This document shows positions 28,926 to 39,355 of a stretch of DNA of 39,377 bases, piece after piece (position 1 is the first letter of the stretch; each line of letters starts with the position of its first letter). Below the pieces are notes generated by a model. That model did no database searches and was not told the DNA's origin. It saw nothing but the letters and a program-made list of their open reading frames with translations. The stretch is taken from the NCBI RefSeq assembly GCF_000613285.1, contig NZ_BAIN01000021.1, positions 1-39,377 of the forward strand, read 5' to 3'. The translations under genes were made by a program, and so were the position numbers. Source of the DNA: Acetobacter papayae JCM 25143 (GTDB taxonomy: Bacteria > Pseudomonadota > Alphaproteobacteria > Acetobacterales > Acetobacteraceae).

Positions 28926-31171
28926 GTGCAGGCATAAAGCCGGGCTTGTTTACCAAGGCCCGCGTACGCTGGCTTCTGCGCGCGCTGGAGCGGCGCAGTG
29001 TGGCCATAACGTTGGCCACACTCGCGCTGTGTCTGGGTTTTGCAACCTTTGTCGTGCTGTCGGCAGGCATGTCGTTCGGGCGTTATGCGCTGATCGAACC
29101 TTTGGTGCTGTTTCTGAACGGTCTTGTGCTGCTCCTGCTTGTGCTGGCGCTCGTTATCAGAGTCTGGCCCATGCTGGTTGAACACCGCAAGGGGCTGGTT
29201 GGCGCCCGGCTACATGTGCGGCTGGTGACGCTGTTTGGCATTGTGGCGGTGGCGCCCACGCTGGTTGTGGGCGTGTTCGCAACTCTGTTTTTTCATTTTG
29301 GTATCCAGATATGGTTTTCCGACCGGGTGAATACCGCGCTCAACGAGGCGCTGGAGGCATCACGCGGGTATCTGACCGAACATAACGCCAATATCCGTAC
29401 CGATGCGTTTTCCATGGCCAGCTACATCATGGGGGCACAGAACGAACTGTCCGCCAGTGGCATGGACCTGTTTCAGGACCATGAGGCCCTGAGCCAGATG
29501 CTCGACAGTCAGGCCACCATGCGCGGGCTGACCGAGGCGCTGGTCTATGACCCCATTACCAACAAGGTGGTGGCGGCGGGCGGGCTGATGAGCCGTACGG
29601 GTAATTTCCTTCAGGAACTGCCACCGCCTGCTGCCACGGTCATGGCCCGTTCGAATGATGTGGCCATTCTGGACTCGCCAGACGAGCGGACCGTGCGCGC
29701 GGTGGTGGAACTGTCCCAGACCCCCGCTCTCATGCTTGTGATCACGCGTCTGGTAGACCCCGGTATTCTCGAGCACATGCACCGCACGGAAAATGTGGTG
29801 GCGGATTACCGGCACCTGAACAGCAATAAGGCGAAGATCCAGCTTACCTTCGTCATGATTTTCGTGTTGGTGGCCCTGCTAGTTCTGGTGGCGGCGGTGC
29901 TGATCGGTCTGGCGCTGGCCAACCAGATCGCCCGGCCGCTGGGGCTGCTGAGTGTTGCGGCACGGCGTGTCAGCGAGGGTGATCTGGATGTGCATGTGCC
30001 AGACATCAAGCGTGATGACGAAGTGGCCACCCTCTCACGCGCCTTTAACAGCATGACGGAGGAACTCTCCAGCCAGCGCACGGAACTGATGGCGGCGTAC
30101 AGCCAGATCAATGAGCGCCGTCGCTTTACCGAGGCTGTGCTGTCTGGCGTTTCCGCCGGGGTGATCGGGCTTGATGCGGAGCAGCGTATCGAACTGCCCA
30201 ACCGGGCGGCCAGTGTGCTGCTCCAGACCAGCCTGCTGGATGCTACGGGCGAGTTGCTGGCACAACGTGTGCCGGAATTCGCCAGCCTGCTCATGGCCGC
30301 CCGTGCAACGCCTGATCAGGTGCTGACACAGGAAGTCCAGACAGGCCCGGTTACGAGCCAGCGCACGCTGCTGGTGCGTATCGGGGCGGAATTGCGCGGC
30401 AGTGAGGTCGCGGGTTATGTGATGACCTTTGACGACATAACAGCCTTGCAGCAGGCTCAGCGCAAAGCCGCATGGGCAGATGTGGCGCGGCGTATCGCCC
30501 ATGAGATCAAGAATCCGCTTACCCCCATCCAGCTTGCTGCGGAGCGGCTGAAGCGTCGTTTTCTGAAGGAAATCACCTCCGACCCCGAAACCTTTGTCCA
30601 GTGCGCAGATACGATCGTGCGGCAGGTGGGGGATATTGGGCGCATGGTTGATGAGTTTTCGGCCTTTGCGCGCATGCCCCAGCCGGTTATGAAGGATGAG
30701 GTTCTCTCGCGTATCGTGCGCGAGGTGCTGGTGCTCCAGCGGAATGCTCACCCGGAAATTCATTATCATTTCGAGGTTGAGGGTGAAGGGCCGATTGTGC
30801 GGTGCGACAGAAGGCTGATCAGTCAGGCGCTGATCAATCTTTTGCAGAACGCGGCAGATGCCATTGGCATGGTCAGTCGCGCTGAGGGTCAACCAGAGGT
30901 GAAAGGGGAGGTCATGCTCCGCATCACACAGGATGACCATACCATCGCGCTGAGCGTGGCGGATAACGGCGTGGGTCTACCAGCCGATGACCGGCACCGG
31001 CTGACGGAACCTTACGTGACGCATAAGGTCAAGGGCACCGGATTGGGATTGGCTATTGTGAAAAAAATCATGGAAGATCATGGTGGAACCCTACGTCTGG
31101 ACGATCGGGCGGAAGAAAGGGGAACCATGGCGATTCTGATTTTGCCGGTAAAGGACGATCATGGCGCATGA
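28922..31171 (+). CDS. ntrY: Membrane sensor histidine kinase NtrY
   Basis: Membrane-bound kinase of the NtrYX system, linked in other alphaproteobacteria to nitrogen, redox or envelope control. Three hydrophobic segments lie near residues 24-130 (including [20 protein letters not shown] and [16 protein letters not shown]). An extracytoplasmic sensor region follows, then a fourth segment near 310-340 ([20 protein letters not shown]). HAMP, PAS, the H-box [20 protein letters not shown] and the ATPase boxes DNGVGLP and [13 protein letters not shown] complete it. The 749-residue frame is intact. It starts with GTG 28922 overlapping the ntrC stop and ends 11 bases inside ntrX. Confidence 0.95.
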   Translation: MSAGIKPGLFTKARVRWLLRALERRSVAITLATLALCLGFATFVVLSAGMSFGRYALIEPLVLFLNGLVLLLLVLALVIRVWPMLVEHRKGLVGARLHVRLVTLFGIVAVAPTLVVGVFATLFFHFGIQIWFSDRVNTALNEALEASRGYLTEHNANIRTDAFSMASYIMGAQNELSASGMDLFQDHEALSQMLDSQATMRGLTEALVYDPITNKVVAAGGLMSRTGNFLQELPPPAATVMARSNDVAILDSPDERTVRAVVELSQTPALMLVITRLVDPGILEHMHRTENVVADYRHLNSNKAKIQLTFVMIFVLVALLVLVAAVLIGLALANQIARPLGLLSVAARRVSEGDLDVHVPDIKRDDEVATLSRAFNSMTEELSSQRTELMAAYSQINERRRFTEAVLSGVSAGVIGLDAEQRIELPNRAASVLLQTSLLDATGELLAQRVPEFASLLMAARATPDQVLTQEVQTGPVTSQRTLLVRIGAELRGSEVAGYVMTFDDITALQQAQRKAAWADVARRIAHEIKNPLTPIQLAAERLKRRFLKEITSDPETFVQCADTIVRQVGDIGRMVDEFSAFARMPQPVMKDEVLSRIVREVLVLQRNAHPEIHYHFEVEGEGPIVRCDRRLISQALINLLQNAADAIGMVSRAEGQPEVKGEVMLRITQDDHTIALSVADNGVGLPADDRHRLTEPYVTHKVKGTGLGLAIVKKIMEDHGGTLRLDDRAEERGTMAILILPVKDDHGA

Positions 31172-32550
31172 AATCCTGATTGTTGACGATGAACCTGATA
31201 TCAGGCTGCTGATAGAAGGCATTCTGAGCGACGAGGGATACGAGACACGGGCGGCTGATGGCGCCGAGGCGGCTCTCGCGGCGTTTCGGGTGCGTAGACC
31301 GGCCCTTGTCATTCTGGATGTCTGGCTACAGGGCTCAGGCATGGACGGTCTGGAAATTCTTCAGGCCCTGAAGGCGGAGGAACCCTCCGTGCCTGTGGTC
31401 ATGATTTCGGGCCATGGCACGATTGAAACCGCCGTCGCGGCGCTGCATCACGGCGCATATGATTTTATCGAAAAGCCGTTTCAGGCTGATCGCCTGCTTG
31501 TGGTGGTGCGGCGTGCGCTCGAGGCCTCGCGTCTGGCGCGCGAGAATGAGGAGCTGCGCCTGCGTGCGGGACAGGACATGGAGCTGTTCGGCTCCAGTGC
31601 GCAGATATCCGCCATCCGCAATCAGGTCGACAAGGTCGCGCCTACGGCTCTCGCGTCCTGATCAGCGGTGGGCCGGGTACGGGCAAGGAAGTGGCTGCCC
31701 GCACGCTGCATGCGCGCTCACGCCGGCAGATGGCCCGTTTGTGGCCCTCAACTGCGCCATTCTGGCTCCCAACCGTTTTGAGGAAGAACTGTTCGGGATC
31801 GAAGGCGGGCCGGATGGGGCCGGGCGGCGCACTGGTGTGCTGGAACGTGCGCATGGTGGCACCCTGCTGCTGGATGAAGTGGCCGACATGCCCATGGAAA
31901 CGCAGGGCAAGATCGTACGCGCCCTGCAGGACCAGACCTTCGAGCGGCTGGGGGGAGATACGCGGGTGAAGGTCGATATCCGCGTGCTAGCCACCACCAA
32001 CCGCGACCTTCAGGCCGAGATCATGGCCGGGCGGTTCCGTGAGGATCTGTACTACCGGCTGGCTGTGGTGCCGTTGCGCATGCCTGCGCTCAAGGAGCGG
32101 CGTGACGATATTCCGGGGCTTGCGGCCCTGTTCCTGCGCCGTGCCGCCGAAATGGCGGGCCTGCCCGCACGTGAACTCTCGGCGGATGCGGTGGCCGTAT
32201 TGCAGGCCTATGACTGGCCGGGCAACGTGCGCGAACTGCGTAACCTTATGGAACGGGTGCTGATTATGCAGCCCGGTGGCAGCAATGAGCCCATTCGGGC
32301 CGAAATGCTGCCCTCCACCGTGGGCGAAAGTGCTCCAGCCCTGCTGAAGTTCGATGCCTCGACCGATGTCATGAGCCTGCCCCTGCGCGATGCCCGTGAC
32401 CTGTTTGAAACCCAGTATCTGCAAGCTCAGCTTTTGCGTTTTGGCGGCAATATCAGCCGCACCGCACTGTTTGTGGGGATGGAACGCAGTGCTTTGCATC
32501 GTAAACTCAAGCAGCTTGGTGTAACATCAGAGGAACGAAGTGCTGGCTGA
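31161..32550 (+). CDS. ntrX: Response regulator NtrX (two frame breaks), no GAFTGA loop
   Basis: Partner regulator of NtrY. The receiver has LIVDDEPDIRLL, phospho-Asp53 in LVILDVWLQG and Lys105 in FIEKPF. One lost base near 31647 and another near 31726 break the AAA+ start. Restoring both gives VAPTGSRVLISGGPGTGKEV (Walker A), then ARSRRADGPFVALNCAILAP. Walker B is GGTLLLDEVADM. Between ELFG and the Walker B region the sequence is IEGGPDGAGRRTGVLERAH, without a GAFTGA loop. Loop loss is known for NtrX of several alphaproteobacteria. A Fis-type end (RFGGNISRTALFVGMERSAL) is present. Repaired length is about 463 residues. Confidence 0.92.
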
Positions 32551-32627
32551 TGCGTCAGACATGAAAAGGGTCATACGCGACCACGGCGCATGGCAGAACA
32601 ATAAAGAGAATGAGTAGGGTTCACACT

Positions 32628-32912
32628 GTGGAAAAAGAGAGTGTCCAGAATGTACAGGAAGCGTTTCTAAACCAGATTCGCCGCTCCCGTGCGGCGGTGA
32701 CCGTATTTTTGGTCAATGGCGTCAAGCTGCAGGGGTTTATCACCTGGTTTGACGATCAGGTCATGTTGCTGCGTCGGGATGATCAGACCCAGCTTATTTA
32801 CAAGCACGCCATAAGCACAGTGATGCCCAGTATCGCCGTCAATCTTTCCGACAATGCAGGGGCTGCTTCGCCAGCCGACAGGGAAACCGGTCTTGGCGAC
32901 GAGTTTATCTGA
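32628..32912 (+). CDS. hfq: RNA chaperone Hfq
   Basis: Ring-forming Sm-like protein that helps small RNAs pair with mRNAs. [18 protein letters not shown] opens the protein, [19 protein letters not shown] is Sm1 and [13 protein letters not shown] is Sm2. The short C-terminal tail is acidic. I prefer GTG 32628, which gives the family's usual N-terminus and has AGGG eight bases upstream; ATG 32610 adds six residues. Length is then about 94. It follows ntrX by 77 bases and overlaps hflX, matching the common alphaproteobacterial order. Confidence 0.94.
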   Translation: MEKESVQNVQEAFLNQIRRSRAAVTVFLVNGVKLQGFITWFDDQVMLLRRDDQTQLIYKHAISTVMPSIAVNLSDNAGAASPADRETGLGDEFI

Positions 32913-34365
32913 ACAGAAAAAAGTCGTCGCCACGCGCGCGGCTGTTATCCTGCCGTGGGAGCGCGCGGCACATGGGCAGGACGTACGCGCTGCCGAAGCC
33001 CGGCTGGAAGAAGCCGTGGGGCTTACCGCTTCCATCGGCCTGATTATTGTCCGCAAGGCCGTTGTGTTGCTGCGTATGCGCCGCTCCGCAACCTTGCTGG
33101 GCAAAGGGCAGGTGGATGCGCTGGCAGTCGCAGTCAAGGCCGATCGGGTTGACGTGGTTGTGGTAGATTCCCGCCTGACACCCGCTCAGCAGCGTAACCT
33201 TGAAACGGAACTGGGCTGCAAGGTCATAGACCGTACGGGCCTTATTCTCGATATCTTCGGTGCCCGTGCCGCCACGCGTGAAGGTACGTTGCAGGTTGAG
33301 CTTGCGCATCTGGAATACCAGCGCTCGCGCCTTGTAAGGCTGTGGACACATCTTGAACGCCAGCGCGGCGGGTTTGGCTTCCTCGGTGGCCCCGGTGAAA
33401 CCCAGATCGAAGCCGATCGCCGCATGATCAGCGAGCGGATTGTCAGGCTCAAGAAGGATCTGGAACAGGTGCGCCGTACCCGTGGGCTGCATCGTCAGGC
33501 CCGTAAGCGGGTTCCGTTTCCGGTTGTGGCGCTGGTTGGCTATACCAATGCGGGCAAGTCCACCCTGTTCAACGCCCTGACAGGGGCGACCGTCTATGCG
33601 CAGGATCAGCTTTTTGCAACGCTCGACCCCACCATGCGGGCCATTACCCTGCCATCCGGGCGGCAGGTAATCCTGTCCGATACGGTGGGGTTTATCAGCG
33701 AACTGCCGACTGAACTGATTGCCGCTTTCCGTGCAACGCTTGAAGAGGTGGCAGAGGCCGACATCATCTTGCATGTGCGCGATGTGGCCCACCCCGATAG
33801 TGCTGCGCAGAAAAAGGATGTGCTGGGTGTGTTGCAGGGCATGGCCCGTGACAACATGCTGGAGCCAGATTGGTCTGGCCGTGTTGTTGAAGTGCTGAAC
33901 AAGGTCGACCTGCTGGGTGGGGCGGATGCCCTGCCCGGTACGGATGATACTGTGGCGATTTCAGCCATAACCGGCGATGGGCTGGGCAACCTGCTGGCGC
34001 GGATTGATGAGCGTATCACCACCGGCATGGAAATGGTGCGCTACCGGCTGGCCCTGTCAGATGGCGCGGCTTCGGCCTGGCTTTATCAGCACGGCGAGGT
34101 CTTGCACCGTGCTGATGAGGAAGAACAGACCGATATTACCGTGCGCCTTGCCGCCGAAGACCGCGCGCGGTTTGAACGCCAGTTCACGCATGTAACGGCC
34201 ATTCTGGCTGATGTGATTCCCTTCCCCCAACCGGGGGAGGGGGTCAGTCAAATTCGGCCGGACGGTTCGGGTCAGCCCGGTGGGCAAAAAGCAGATCTAT
34301 TTCGTGCGGGAGTATGCGGCCGGTTGAAAGGTCAGCTGGTATTGCGCTTCTCTCGAAAAAACTGA
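32893..34365 (+). CDS. hflX: Ribosome-associated GTPase HflX
   Basis: GTPase that binds the 50S subunit and rescues stalled or stress-damaged ribosomes. The N-terminal HflX domain is followed by [19 protein letters not shown]. GTPase motifs are GYTNAGKST (G1), SDTVGF (G3) and NKVDLL (G4). The start is unclear: TTG 32893 is my choice; an ATG at 32854 is in frame but lies deep in hfq. The C-terminus runs about 50 residues past the region where family similarity fades (after [11 protein letters not shown]). Its last 122 bases are antisense to the NUDIX gene, so the true stop may have been lost through a base error near the C and G runs at 34219-34243. Confidence 0.92.
   Translation: MATSLSEQKKVVATRAAVILPWERAAHGQDVRAAEARLEEAVGLTASIGLIIVRKAVVLLRMRRSATLLGKGQVDALAVAVKADRVDVVVVDSRLTPAQQRNLETELGCKVIDRTGLILDIFGARAATREGTLQVELAHLEYQRSRLVRLWTHLERQRGGFGFLGGPGETQIEADRRMISERIVRLKKDLEQVRRTRGLHRQARKRVPFPVVALVGYTNAGKSTLFNALTGATVYAQDQLFATLDPTMRAITLPSGRQVILSDTVGFISELPTELIAAFRATLEEVAEADIILHVRDVAHPDSAAQKKDVLGVLQGMARDNMLEPDWSGRVVEVLNKVDLLGGADALPGTDDTVAISAITGDGLGNLLARIDERITTGMEMVRYRLALSDGAASAWLYQHGEVLHRADEEEQTDITVRLAAEDRARFERQFTHVTAILADVIPFPQPGEGVSQIRPDGSGQPGGQKADLFRAGVCGRLKGQLVLRFSRKN
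34219..34242. terminator. Stem-loop between convergent hflX and NUDIX genes
   Basis: CCCTTCCCCC (34219-34228) pairs with GGGGGAGGGG (34233-34242) over ten pairs, one a G-T, with an AACC loop. It begins two bases beyond the NUDIX stop on the minus strand and lies inside the long hflX frame. No T run on either side. Could end both convergent transcripts. Confidence 0.4.
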
Positions 34366-34876
34366 CAGCACTGGTCTCCACACTGGTTCTGGCCTCACCC
34401 CCGATAACATCGGCAGTGAAAAACAGCTTGGTAATGGAAAATGGTTCCGGCGGGGTATGGCCCTGATGGTCACGGTCGAACGCCATGGCCAGCTTGGTAA
34501 TCCGCACGATATAACCAGTTTCTTCCAGAACCTCCTTGGCGGCGTTTTCAGCCGGGGTCAGGTTCACGTCAGCCCAGCCACCCGGCAGGGTCCAGCGATC
34601 CTCATCCAGCACTTCTCGCACCATCAGGAGCCGGTTCTGCTCATCAAAAGCGGCCACGCGCACCTCTAGCTTGGGGGTGGCGTAACCGCTTTGCTGGCGG
34701 AACAGGTTTTCTATAACGGTGCTATCGGCCCGGCTTTCGGTCGCCATAATCTGCGCAGCCAGTGTCTGAAGCTGCTCATAGCGTTCGCGGTCGAACGGGT
34801 CCTTGACGTAATGCAGGCCGGTTTGGGCAATGGCCTGTATTTCCCGTGCCCAGATCAGCCAGTCAGGGTTTGCCAT
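34244..34876 (-). CDS. NUDIX hydrolase with N-terminal NUDIX-associated domain
   Basis: Probable hydrolase of a nucleoside diphosphate compound such as ADP-ribose. The first 60 residues (WAREIQAIAQTGLHYVKDPF, RYEQLQTLAAQIM) match the domain that precedes some NUDIX enzymes. The NUDIX box is present as PGGWADVNLTPAENAAKEVL followed by EETGY. Compared with the consensus G-x5-E-x7-R-E-U-x-E-E-x-G-U, the first Glu is Leu and the Arg is Lys; the metal-binding E-x2-E-E part is kept. The protein has 210 residues. It is convergent with hflX and lies downstream of clpB on the same strand, separated by a terminator. Confidence 0.9.
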   Translation of the reverse strand: MANPDWLIWAREIQAIAQTGLHYVKDPFDRERYEQLQTLAAQIMATESRADSTVIENLFRQQSGYATPKLEVRVAAFDEQNRLLMVREVLDEDRWTLPGGWADVNLTPAENAAKEVLEETGYIVRITKLAMAFDRDHQGHTPPEPFSITKLFFTADVIGGEARTSVETSAVSFFERSAIPADLSTGRILPHEIDLLFAHRADPNRPAEFD

Positions 34877-34902
34877 GGCGTGTTCTCCCGTATGCGTGTC
34901 AC

Positions 34903-34932
34903 AAAAAACGGGAAGGCCTTAGCCCTCCCGTT
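34903..34932 (-). terminator. Rho-independent terminator of clpB
   Basis: AACGGGA (34907-34913) pairs with TCCCGTT (34926-34932), with GGC/GCC extending the stem inside one mismatch around a CTTA loop. On the minus strand the stem is followed by TTTTTT (34903-34908). It lies 40 bases past the clpB stop. Confidence 0.75.
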
Positions 34933-34971
34933 TCTGTTTTATGTCAAAAACACCCCATCAGACAGACGGGT

Positions 34972-37589
34972 TTAGAGACTGGCATCCGCGGTCTCGGCCG
35001 TGGTTGTACCGTTTATCAGCAGACCATCGCCATTGGCAGAGACGGTTACGGTCTCTCCATCGTGGATACGGCCTTCAAGCAGCAGTTCCGCCAACTGGTT
35101 CTGCAGGTTGCGCTGGATAACCCTCTTGAGCGGGCGTGCGCCATAAACCGGGTCGTAGCCTTCATTAGCCAGCCACGAATCCGCCAGCGGATCCAGCGTG
35201 AGGGTGATCTTGCGGTCATCCAGCAGTTTTTGCAGGCGCTTGATCTGGATATCCACGATCTGGCTCATGTCGGCTTTCTGCAGCCGTGCGAACAGGATAA
35301 TTTCATCCAGACGGTTGAGGAACTCAGGGCGGAAGTGTTCGCGCACTACCTTCATTACCTGTGCCTGCACCATATCGGTTGTTTCGCCATCGGGCTGATT
35401 AGCCAGATATTCCGAACCGAGGTTGCTGGTCAGGATAATGAGCGTATTGCGGAAATCCACCGTCCGGCCCTGACCATCCGTCAGCCTGCCATCGTCAAGC
35501 ACCTGTAGAAGAATGTTGAAGACATCCTCATGGGCTTTTTCAACTTCATCAAACAGGATTACCTGATAGGGCCTGCGCCGCACGGCTTCGGTCAGCACAC
35601 CGCCTTCCTCATACCCCACATAACCGGGAGGGGCGCCAATCAGGCGGGCCACGGCGTGCTTTTCCATGAACTCGCTCATGTCGATACGCAGCAGGGCCTT
35701 GTCATCATCAAACAGGAAGCGGGCCAGAGCCTTGGTCAGCTCGGTTTTGCCAACACCCGTCGGGCCAAGGAACAGGAAGGAGCCAATCGGGCGATTGGGG
35801 TCCTGCAGGCCCGCACGTGCACGGCGCACCGCATTGGCCACGGCCTTGAGTGCGGGTTCCTGCCCGACAACGGAGCGACGCAGTTCGTCTTCCATGCGCA
35901 GCAGTTTGGCGCGTTCACCTTCGAGCATGCGGTCAACCGGAACACCGGTCCAGCGCGAGACTACGGCGGCAACCCCCTGATCCGTTACGGCTTCTGACAC
36001 CAGATCGTTCTGCTTGGCGGATTCTTCTTCCGTCTTGCGGGTCTGGGCAATCTGGCTTTCCAGATTGGGGATGACGCCATACATCAGCTCGGAGGCACGG
36101 CCCAGATCACCCCGGCGCTGGGCCACTTCCACATCAGAACGGGCCTGATCAAGCTGCTCCTGCAACTTCTGGGTAGCGTGCACGCGGTCTTTTTCCGCAT
36201 GCCAGGCAGCACTGAGCGTATCGGATTTTTCTTCCAGTTCCGCCAGCTCGACTTCCACCGCCTCCAGCCTGTCCTTGCTGGCGGTGTCATCTTCCTTGCG
36301 GAGGGCTTCACGCTCGATCTTGAGCTGGATGATCCGGCGGTCGAGTTCGTCCAGTTCCTCCGGCTTGCTGTCGATCTGCATACGCAGGCGGCTGGCTGCC
36401 TCGTCAATCAGATCAATGGCTTTATCAGGCAGGAAACGGTCGGTGATGTAACGGTTGGACAGCGTGGCCGCAGCCACCAGTGCACCGTCGGTAATCCGCA
36501 CGCCATGGTGCAGTTCGTATTTTTCCTTGATGCCACGCAGGATCGAAATTGTGTCCGCAACACTGGGTTCGCCCACGAAAACCGGCTGGAAACGCCGGGC
36601 GAGAGCGGCATCTTTTTCGATGTATTTGCGGTATTCATCCAGCGTGGTCGCGCCAATGCAGTGCAGCGTGCCGCGTGCCAGTTCGGGCTTGATCAGGTTG
36701 GAGGCGTCCATCGCGCCATCTGTCCGGCCTGCGCCAACCAGCGTGTGCATTTCATCAATAAAGAGAATGACCTGCCCTTCGGCGGATTCAATCTCTTTCA
36801 GCACGGCTTTTAGACGTTCTTCGAACTCACCGCGATATTTCGCACCCGCCACCAGCGCGCCCATATCGAGCGAGAGCAGCTTTTTGTTCCGCAGGCTTCG
36901 GGCACATCGCCATTGACGATACGCTGGGCCAGTCCTTCCACAATGGCGGTCTTGCCCACGCCCGGCTCACCGATCAGGACGGGATTGTTCTTGCTGCGCC
37001 GTGCCAGAACCTGAATGGCCCGGCGAATTTCCTCATCACGCCCGATAACCGGATCAAGCTTGCCCGCCTGTGCGACTTCCGTGACATCACGGGCATATTT
37101 CTTGAGCGCGTCGAAATTGGCTTCCGCCCCTTCGCTGGTGACGGTACGGCCCTTGCGAATGGTGGTGATGGCTTTTTCCAGCGCTTCTACGGAAGCACCG
37201 TTGTTTTTCAGTGCGTTGCCAGCCGCCGTGTCGGAGGCTGCGAGCGCTGCCAGCAGGCGGTCCTGTGCTACAAAGCTGTCCCCCGCTTTTTGCGCACTCT
37301 GCTCGGCAAAGTCGAGCGCACGCACAAGGTCAGGGGTTGCCGCAGGCTGTCCAGCGCCACCGCCCTGTACCTTGGGTAGCTTGGCCAGCGCCTGCTCGGT
37401 TGCAGCCTTGACGGCTTCGGGGGTGCCGCCCGCGGCACGGATCAGTGAGGATGCAGCCCCTTCGGGGTCATCCAGCATGGCTTTGAGCAGGTGCTCGGGT
37501 GTGAGTTGCTGATTGAAGTCACGCAGAGCGATCGTTTGCGCTGCCTGAAGAAAACCGCGTGAACGTTCGGTAAATTTTGCAATATCCAT
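34972..37589 (-). CDS. clpB: ClpB disaggregase (one frame break)
   Basis: Hsp100 chaperone that, with DnaK, pulls proteins out of aggregates. The N-domain ([35 protein letters not shown]) is followed by AAA1 with Walker [10 protein letters not shown] and Walker [16 protein letters not shown] coiled-coil middle domain comes next, then AAA2 with GPTGVGKTE and [15 protein letters not shown]. One lost base near 36894 splits the frame between 259- and 630-residue parts; restoring it gives [20 protein letters not shown]. Repaired length is about 872. GAGGG before the ATG is a good ribosome site. CTTGAA on the minus strand (37646-37651) could be a heat-shock -35, but no clear matching -10 follows. 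Confidence 0.95.
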
Positions 37590-37758
37590 AATAGCCCTCT
37601 TGTCCCTTTGAATGAGGCGACCGAAGGCCCTGCTGCCGTCCCTAGTTCAAGGCAACGGGTCAGGGTCTTTTGTTTCTTTTCATAAGATTGGAAGGCCATG
37701 GCGGACAGTCAAGGGGGCAGCAGGCATGCAGGCTGGGGCCGATGCAAATAACCCCTGT

Positions 37759-37797
37759 AAAAAGAAAAAGGGCGGAACCTTGTGCAAGGTTCCGCCC
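37759..37797 (-). terminator. Strong Rho-independent terminator of sodB
   Basis: GGGCGGAACCTTG (37770-37782) and CAAGGTTCCGCCC (37785-37797) form a perfect 13-pair stem. On the minus strand it is followed by TTTTTCTTTTT (37759-37769). It lies 26 bases past the sodB stop. Confidence 0.9.
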
Positions 37798-37822
37798 CGT
37801 TTCGCGTTGCTGTCAGCGCGGC

Positions 37823-38431
37823 TTACGCGGCGTTGAGCTGTGCTTCCGCAAATTCGTAGTTCGCCAGCTTGTCGAGGAAGTTGGTGATGTAGTCAGGACG
37901 ACGGTTGCGGAAGTCGATGTAGTAGGAGTGTTCCCACACATCGGCGGTCAGCAGCGCGGTGCCCTGGCCTTCGGCCAGCGGGTTGGTGCCGTTGGGGGTC
38001 TTGGCGATGGCCAGCTTGCCGTCCTTGCCCAGAACCAGCCAGGCCCAGCCTGAACCGAACTGCGAAATGGCGGCCTTGCGGAACTCGTCCTTGAAGGTGT
38101 CGATGCTGCCGAAATCAGCCGTGATCTTGGCTCCCAGCTTTTCGGGCATGGCGCCACCCGTGGCGGACAGGCTGTTCCAGAAGAAGGAGTGGTTCCAATG
38201 CTGGCCAGCATTGTTGAACAGGCCGGTCAGGTCAGCCTTGCCATGCGCGGCGAGGATGATGTCTTCCAGAGACTTGCCAGCCAGTTCCGGCTTGCCTTCC
38301 AGCAGGGTGTTCAGCGTGGTGACATAAGCCTGATGGTGCTTGCCATGATGGAACTCAAGCGTTTCCTGGCACATGCCGCGCGCGGCAAGAGCATTGGTGG
38401 TGTAGGGAAGGGATGGCAGTTCGAAAGCCAT
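37823..38431 (-). CDS. sodB: Superoxide dismutase, iron-type
   Basis: Converts superoxide to hydrogen peroxide and oxygen in the cytoplasm. Metal ligands are visible in LEFHHGKHHQAYV (His28), HWNHSFFWNSL (second His) and the D-x-W-E-H signature DVWEHSYYIDF (Asp and third His). FNNAGQHWNH places the active-site Gln as in iron-type enzymes, although cambialistic use cannot be excluded. ATG 38431 gives 202 residues, the family norm, with GGAG six bases upstream; the frame is open to 38503 without similarity. It is transcribed alone, with its own terminator, towards clpB. Confidence 0.95.
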   Translation of the reverse strand: MAFELPSLPYTTNALAARGMCQETLEFHHGKHHQAYVTTLNTLLEGKPELAGKSLEDIILAAHGKADLTGLFNNAGQHWNHSFFWNSLSATGGAMPEKLGAKITADFGSIDTFKDEFRKAAISQFGSGWAWLVLGKDGKLAIAKTPNGTNPLAEGQGTALLTADVWEHSYYIDFRNRRPDYITNFLDKLANYEFAEAQLNAA

Positions 38432-38481
38432 GGTCAACTCCGTATCAAGTGCAGGGCGTGAGGGGGCGCCTGATCCGGCAA

Positions 38482-38510
38482 CAGCTATGGGCACATGCGC
38501 CATGCGTCAA
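38482..38510 (-). promoter_or_regulatory. Candidate promoter of sodB
   Basis: On the minus strand TTGACG (38505-38510) is followed after 17 bases by TAGCTG (38482-38487), about 50 bases upstream of the start codon. The -35 is 5 of 6, the -10 weak. Confidence 0.3.
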
Positions 38511-38698
38511 GGGAACGCTCCATGACAAAGGCGCGTGCAGGAGCTTTACCGGGTTCAGGCGCAGGGAATACGCCCTGCTGGTGGGGGCTTGTGGTCAGGC
38601 ATTCCGTCAGGAATGCTGTGGCGGTATTACGCATGAAAAAGGATCGCGTTGCAACCCGGCAGGACGCGGCCCACGCATTTGGGATTACGGAAAACATC

Positions 38699-39355
38699 AT
38701 GACGGCACCCATACAGGCAGCGGATACGGCGTCCATCATGGGCATGGCGGGCAGTGATCCGGACAGGATGCTGTGTGCGGCTTTCATGCCGCCGCCCGCA
38801 CGTGAACTGGCATGCACCCTGCTGGCTTTCCATAACGAACTCTTGCGTGCACTCCAGCCCGCACGCTCCAGTGCGGTTGCGGGTCCGCTGGCGGGCATGG
38901 TGCGGCTGCAATGGTGGCGTGAGGTAATGGAAGGCATCCGCCCGCCAGAACATGGCCTTGCCCCTGTGCTGCTTCAGGCCGTGGCGGATAAGCGTCTCAG
39001 CCGGGAAACAGTGCTCAGGCTCGTGCAGTCAGTGGAAATGGAGCTCGACAGGCAGGCCAGTCCGGACAGCGTGGCAACACCTGAGACATGGGAGCAGATG
39101 CTGCGTGATGGCGCAGGGGCACTGGGCGTGGGCATGGGCGAAATTCTGGGTGTTGGGGAAGCCGAAAGCCTGCTGGCGCTGGAATGGTGCGGCATGGCCT
39201 ATGGCGCAGGGGCTATGCTGCGGCACTGGAGCGTGCTGGAAGGCAGTGGGCGTTTTTTGTTCCCCGGTGCGTTGTCAGTGTTGCATCAGGCAGGCAGTGC
39301 ATGGGCCGCACAGGCCGAAGCATTCCGGCGGCAGGCGGGGGGGCGGGGGGCTTGA
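38699..39355 (+). CDS. Squalene/phytoene-synthase-like protein, probably cut short by a base error in a G run
   Basis: Member of the squalene/phytoene synthase fold family. GMVRLQWWREVMEGIRPP is the clearest block, with SVEMELDRQA and LRDGAGALGVGMGEILG later. I do not see the Asp-rich D-x3-D motifs needed for prenyl-diphosphate condensation, so it may be an NDUFAF6-like family member (linked in mitochondria to complex I assembly) instead of a true synthase. ATG 38699 (MTAPIQAAD) starts the similar part; the frame is open to 38495. The stop at 39353-39355 follows a G-rich run (39338-39353). One frame over, the sequence reads GGLDWRLAALA to the window edge, a natural continuation, so the gene probably runs off the window. 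Confidence 0.72.
   Translation: MTAPIQAADTASIMGMAGSDPDRMLCAAFMPPPARELACTLLAFHNELLRALQPARSSAVAGPLAGMVRLQWWREVMEGIRPPEHGLAPVLLQAVADKRLSRETVLRLVQSVEMELDRQASPDSVATPETWEQMLRDGAGALGVGMGEILGVGEAESLLALEWCGMAYGAGAMLRHWSVLEGSGRFLFPGALSVLHQAGSAWAAQAEAFRRQAGGRGA

Noticed and set aside
30035-30940. Minus-strand frame of 301 codons
   Set aside because: Antisense to the ntrY kinase core; no motif of its own.
26334-32550. Programmed frameshifting in ntrB, ntrC and ntrX
   Set aside because: No slippery heptamer with a following structure was evident at the breaks, and the same kind of loss occurs in unrelated genes and in a tRNA.
32905-33792. Minus-strand frame of 295 codons
   Set aside because: Antisense to hflX; no motif of its own.
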